Source: Methanolobus sp. UBA118 (GTDB lineage: Archaea; Halobacteriota; Methanosarcinia; Methanosarcinales; Methanosarcinaceae). From it: a stretch of DNA of 8,431 nt. The notes beneath the pieces were generated by a model that was not told the origin of the DNA, did not search any database, and worked only from the letters and a program-made list of their open reading frames with translations. The number at the start of each line of letters is the position of its first letter. Positions within the stretch are counted from its first letter, which is position 1. The position numbers were made by a program, and so were the translations under genes. Shown piece after piece: positions 6,558-8,431 of the stretch. The stretch is taken from NCBI GenBank assembly GCA_002508635.1, contig DACO01000133.1, forward strand, positions 1-8,431, written 5' to 3'.

Positions 6558-7436
6558 TTGAAACACATACCTCAACTGATCTATCGAGGATATGAACATC
6601 TCCTTACACAGGAAGTCAAAAACGCCCCTATTCCAAGGCACGTAGCAATCATAATGGATGGTAACCGCAGGTATGCCCGTAAACTGGGCCAGATCACAAA
6701 TTTCGGGCATCGCCAGGGTGCGAGTATTACCGAGAAAGTAATAGAATGGTCCTGTGAGCTGGGTATAGAGCACCTCACAATTTACGCATTTTCCACTGAG
6801 AATTTCAACAGATCAAATGATGAAAAGGAAAATCTTTTCGATCTGATAAGGGTCAAATTCGATGAGATCGGAGAGGACGAAAGGACCCATGAAAGAAAAA
6901 TGCGCGTCCATGCCATTGGAGATATTGAAAAGCTGCCGGATCAACTTCAGGAGTCCATCAAGAACGTGGAACTTGTAACATCTGTTTATGACAAATTCAA
7001 CCTCAATGTTGCAATTGCCTATGGAGGCAGACAGGAGATAGTGCAAGCTGTCCGCGAGATCGCATCAAAGGTTGAAAGGGGAGAGATCTCCCTGGAAGAT
7101 ATCAATGAGGAAACAATCTCAAATCACCTCTACCCCGCGGATGGAACAGCACTTCCCAACGTGGATCTTATCATCAGGACGGGAGGAGATGAAAGGGTTT
7201 CGAATTTCCTGCCATGGCAGGCCAATGGTAATGAATGTGCATCCTATTTCTGTGCACCTTTCTGGCCGGAGTTTCGTAAGATAGATTTCCTTCGTTCAAT
7301 AAGGGTATACCAGACCCGTGCAGAAGAGAGAAAACAACAGACTGCACTTCGTGCAGCCCATTTCCTGAAAGTTCTTGGTAAAGCAGAGGTCAATGACATG
7401 AGAAAACTTTCCAGGAAAGGAAAAGCTCAACATTGA
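6558..7436 (+). CDS. uppS: cis-Prenyltransferase (tritrans,polycis-undecaprenyl diphosphate synthase)
   Basis: A 292-residue cis-prenyltransferase that adds isopentenyl diphosphate units in cis to an allylic primer. Archaeal members use geranylgeranyl diphosphate, giving the polyprenyl carrier for N-glycosylation and surface polysaccharide at the membrane. Motifs: HVAIIMDGNRRYARKLG (28-44) with catalytic Asp34, FGHRQG (49-54), LTIYAFSTENFNRSNDE (73-89), NVAIAYGGRQEI (150-161), and DLIIRTGGDERVSNFLPWQ (203-221) with the Arg/Ser residues that bind IPP diphosphate. These are followed by WPEFRKIDF (236-244). TTG 6558 is favoured by the GGTG site and gives the short N-terminal extension (YRGYEHLL) typical of methanogen enzymes. 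The segment 220-235 (WQANGNECASYFCAPF) differs from bacterial UppS, as expected in this archaeal branch. Primer specificity is inferred from lineage. Confidence 0.95.
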   Translation: MKHIPQLIYRGYEHLLTQEVKNAPIPRHVAIIMDGNRRYARKLGQITNFGHRQGASITEKVIEWSCELGIEHLTIYAFSTENFNRSNDEKENLFDLIRVKFDEIGEDERTHERKMRVHAIGDIEKLPDQLQESIKNVELVTSVYDKFNLNVAIAYGGRQEIVQAVREIASKVERGEISLEDINEETISNHLYPADGTALPNVDLIIRTGGDERVSNFLPWQANGNECASYFCAPFWPEFRKIDFLRSIRVYQTRAEERKQQTALRAAHFLKVLGKAEVNDMRKLSRKGKAQH

Positions 7437-7458
7437 GCTCATAAAATCCAAAATAGGA

Positions 7459-7480
7459 AGGAAGTACTGGATTACTTCCT
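7459..7480. terminator. Hairpin between convergent uppS and PRC-barrel genes
   Basis: A perfect 8-bp inverted repeat, AGGAAGTA (7459-7466) and TACTTCCT (7473-7480), with loop CTGGAT. It lies 22 bases after the uppS stop and 26 bases beyond the end of the PRC-barrel gene. Short T-runs follow on the plus strand (7497-7500) and, as TTTTGGATTTTAT, on the minus strand. A bidirectional terminator or 3'-end element is plausible. Confidence 0.5.
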
Positions 7481-7506
7481 AAAAAGAATAACTCACTTTT
7501 GTACAT

Positions 7507-7878
7507 TTACGGATTGTGTTTCCAGTATGGCTTGTAGCCATAATATTCGGAAACCCTTGTTATGTAATCCCTGTGTTCTTTTGTACCGGTACCCGGCCAG
7601 TTGGCCTTATCAAAACCCGGAGCATTTTCAAGTGTATCCTTGTCAACATCAAGGACAAAGCTATGTGAATCAGGCTTTTTGTTCAGTGCCTGCCACGGTA
7701 CCGCAAACAACTTGTCACCGATTCCAAGGAAACCTCCGAACGAAAGTACGGCATATGCAACCATCCCTTCATCCAGATCGAGCATAACTTCCTCGATCTT
7801 CCCCAGATCCTCACCTTCCGGATTTGTTACAGAGTCTCCTTCAACACTACTGGCAGATAATACCTTTGGAACTGTCAA
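7507..7878 (-). CDS. PRC-barrel domain protein
   Basis: A small soluble protein with one PRC-barrel domain, the fold named after the photosynthetic reaction centre H subunit and also found in RimM. In methanogens, stand-alone members are common and of unknown role. The barrel spans about residues 4-80: VLSASSVEGDSVTNPEGEDLG-type strand pattern at 6-26, KIEEVMLDLDEGMVAYAVLS (27-46), FGGFLGIGDKLFAVPWQAL (47-65), and FVLDVDKDTLENAPGF (74-89). The tail YITRVSEYYGYKPYW (105-119) is aromatic-rich, as in methanogen homologues. Start choice: TTG 7878 follows GGGAG by 8 bases, an excellent ribosome site. A GTG nine bases upstream (7887) overlaps that site and would give 126 residues instead of 123. 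The stop is TAA. A tandem 10-bp repeat covers the promoter, and the 46-residue ORF lies upstream on the same strand. Confidence 0.88.
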   Translation of the reverse strand: MTVPKVLSASSVEGDSVTNPEGEDLGKIEEVMLDLDEGMVAYAVLSFGGFLGIGDKLFAVPWQALNKKPDSHSFVLDVDKDTLENAPGFDKANWPGTGTKEHRDYITRVSEYYGYKPYWKHNP

Positions 7879-7900
7879 TGCTATCACTCCCTGAATTTCA

Positions 7901-7923
7901 TCTTCTTAAATCTTCTTAAAATA
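7901..7923 (-). promoter_or_regulatory. Tandem 10-bp repeat over the PRC-barrel gene promoter
   Basis: TCTTCTTAAA occurs twice without a gap (7901-7910 and 7911-7920; TTTAAGAAGA read on the minus strand). A TATA-like TATTTTAA (7923-7916, minus) overlaps one copy and predicts transcription near 7893, so the second copy lies between TATA and start. Ten base pairs is one helical turn, so a protein could bind both copies on one face. Confidence 0.45.
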
Positions 7924-7963
7924 TCTGTTTGCCAGATTTATGTAGAAAATTGAACTCTTAATT

Positions 7964-8104
7964 CTATTTTCTAACCTGACGTTCTACCTCTTCTCTTTCC
8001 TTCTTTTCTATGTCCTCAATTGTCTCTCTTCTTGATTTTGCTGTTGTATCCTCAGCACGTATATTTTCGATCTTTTCTTCATCTTCTTTGAATTTCTTAG
8101 CCAT
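7964..8104 (-). CDS. 46-residue highly charged small protein, hypothetical
   Basis: I do not recognise this protein. It begins MAKKFKEDEEKIENIRAEDT and ends KEREEVERQVRK. Support for translation is good: ATG 8104 is preceded by AGGGGAG (8116-8110, minus) at 5-base spacing, and a TATA-like GCTTAAAC (8149-8142, minus) predicts transcription near 8119. Of 46 residues, 29 are charged (12 Glu, 3 Asp, 8 Lys, 6 Arg). There is no Cys, Gly, Pro or Trp, and one Phe. Ile/Val at 12, 15, 29, 32, 40 and 44 suggest a single amphipathic or coiled-coil helix, soluble and perhaps nucleic acid- or protein-binding (inference). It ends in TAG, followed one codon later by TAA; TAG can encode pyrrolysine in Methanosarcinales, which would add two residues. 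It lies 85 bases before the PRC-barrel gene on the same strand and may be co-transcribed with it. Confidence 0.72.
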   Translation of the reverse strand: MAKKFKEDEEKIENIRAEDTTAKSRRETIEDIEKKEREEVERQVRK

Positions 8105-8138
8105 ATTTACTCCCCTCTGTTCAGCGCAGACCTGATAA

Positions 8139-8169
8139 CGGGTTTAAGCATAATTCAAACAGAAACCCG
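8139..8169 (-). promoter_or_regulatory. Inverted repeat overlapping the 46-residue ORF promoter
   Basis: CGGGTTT (8139-8145) and AAACCCG (8163-8169) form a perfect 7-bp inverted repeat with a 17-base spacer. The left arm overlaps the putative minus-strand TATA (8149-8142). This is a typical place for a dimeric regulator. Confidence 0.4.
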
Positions 8170-8416
8170 ATTCTACGCATTTTAATTCTGCTGGCTATAA
8201 TGGGGTATACCCAATTCAAAATGAGGTTCATAAGTATATATTCATTCGGCACCTAAGCTCAGTAAAATGCCTTCTGATAACAAAAATAGTTCAGACGATT
8301 GGTCTTTTAGTTAAAATTTGATATCTTTAGATTATAATAGAAAAAGACATATTTCACTGTAGTACACAAAAAAATGCGGTCAAAAGTCGTGAAAACTGAT
8401 GTTGAAAGTATGGTGC

Positions 8417-8424
8417 GGGAGGTG
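8417..8424 (+). promoter_or_regulatory. Consensus ribosome binding site of an off-window gene
   Basis: GGGAGGTG matches the archaeal Shine-Dalgarno consensus and is the best such match in the window. No start with proper spacing is inside the window, so a plus-strand gene probably begins within a few bases after 8431. The TGA of a 17-residue ORF (8374-8427) lies within and just after the site. Confidence 0.5.
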
Positions 8425-8431
8425 TGATTCG

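Larger units (their letters stand above)
8105..8431. other. AT-rich intergenic region with control elements, no clear gene
   Basis: This stretch holds the promoter side of the 46-residue ORF and the probable 5' leader of a gene beyond the right edge. Visible elements are CGGGTTT-N17-AAACCCG, the palindrome GGGTATACCC, a plus-strand TATA-like TATATA at 8235-8240, another TTATAATA at 8333-8340, and two tiny ORFs (8267-8314, 15 residues; 8374-8427, 17 residues). No RNA gene or longer reading frame was recognised. Confidence 0.55.

Noticed and set aside
7601..7894. 97-codon plus-strand open frame
   Set aside because: It is antisense to the PRC-barrel gene, whose protein matches a known fold and has a ribosome site.
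8121..8180. 19-codon minus-strand ORF just upstream of the 46-residue ORF
   Set aside because: It has no ribosome site, and most of it lies upstream of the predicted transcription start near 8119.
1..8431. Mobile element, CRISPR array, tRNA or rRNA
   Set aside because: No transposase-like protein, terminal repeats, regularly spaced repeats or tRNA/rRNA-like sequence was seen on either strand.

Overview
The window reads as chromosomal DNA of a methanogenic archaeon of the Methanosarcinales (Methanolobus/Methanococcoides-like). The reasons are protein content and signals. There is a FlaI/FlaJ-type ATPase and membrane-platform pair, a long-form archaeal cis-prenyltransferase, a DUF2551-type protein so far known only from archaea, and archaeal TATA boxes 25-30 bases before several starts. 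Strong GGAG/GGTG ribosome sites occur beside genes with almost no leader. Assignment below the order is inference. No phage, transposon, CRISPR or RNA gene was found.

Layout. Positions 1-4057 hold a translationally overlapping pair for an archaeal type IV pilus-like (type II/IV secretion) machine: a VirB11/GspE-like ATPase cut by the left edge, then a 649-residue TadC/FlaJ-like platform. No pilin is visible. Positions 4123-6036 hold a redox group: a flavin reductase-like protein (+), a small 2[4Fe-4S] ferredoxin (-) converging on it, and a divergent radical SAM protein (+). The ferredoxin and radical SAM genes share an 89-bp promoter region with mirrored TATA/ATGTAAAA units. Positions 6150-7436 hold a DUF2551 winged-helix-like protein and uppS, which makes the polyprenyl lipid carrier. 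Positions 7507-8104, on the minus strand, hold a PRC-barrel protein and, upstream of it, an unlisted 46-residue highly charged ORF with a strong ribosome site. Positions 8105-8431 are regulatory and AT-rich, and a consensus ribosome site at the right edge suggests that another plus-strand gene starts just outside.

How they may work together. The ATPase and platform are expected to assemble a surface filament. UppS supplies the lipid carrier used for glycosylating surface proteins. The ferredoxin is a plausible electron donor to the radical SAM enzyme, suggested only by adjacency and matching promoter elements. Both convergent gene pairs (4695/4706 and 7436/7507) have a perfect hairpin between or across their ends.

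Several starts are not ATG (GTG, TTG, possibly CTG). In three genes the first available GTG lies inside a Shine-Dalgarno-like sequence, so their starts need care. No complete undescribed system can be claimed. The best leads are the shared ferredoxin/radical SAM control region, the 46-residue ORF with its inverted-repeat promoter, and the ambiguous start of the platform gene.
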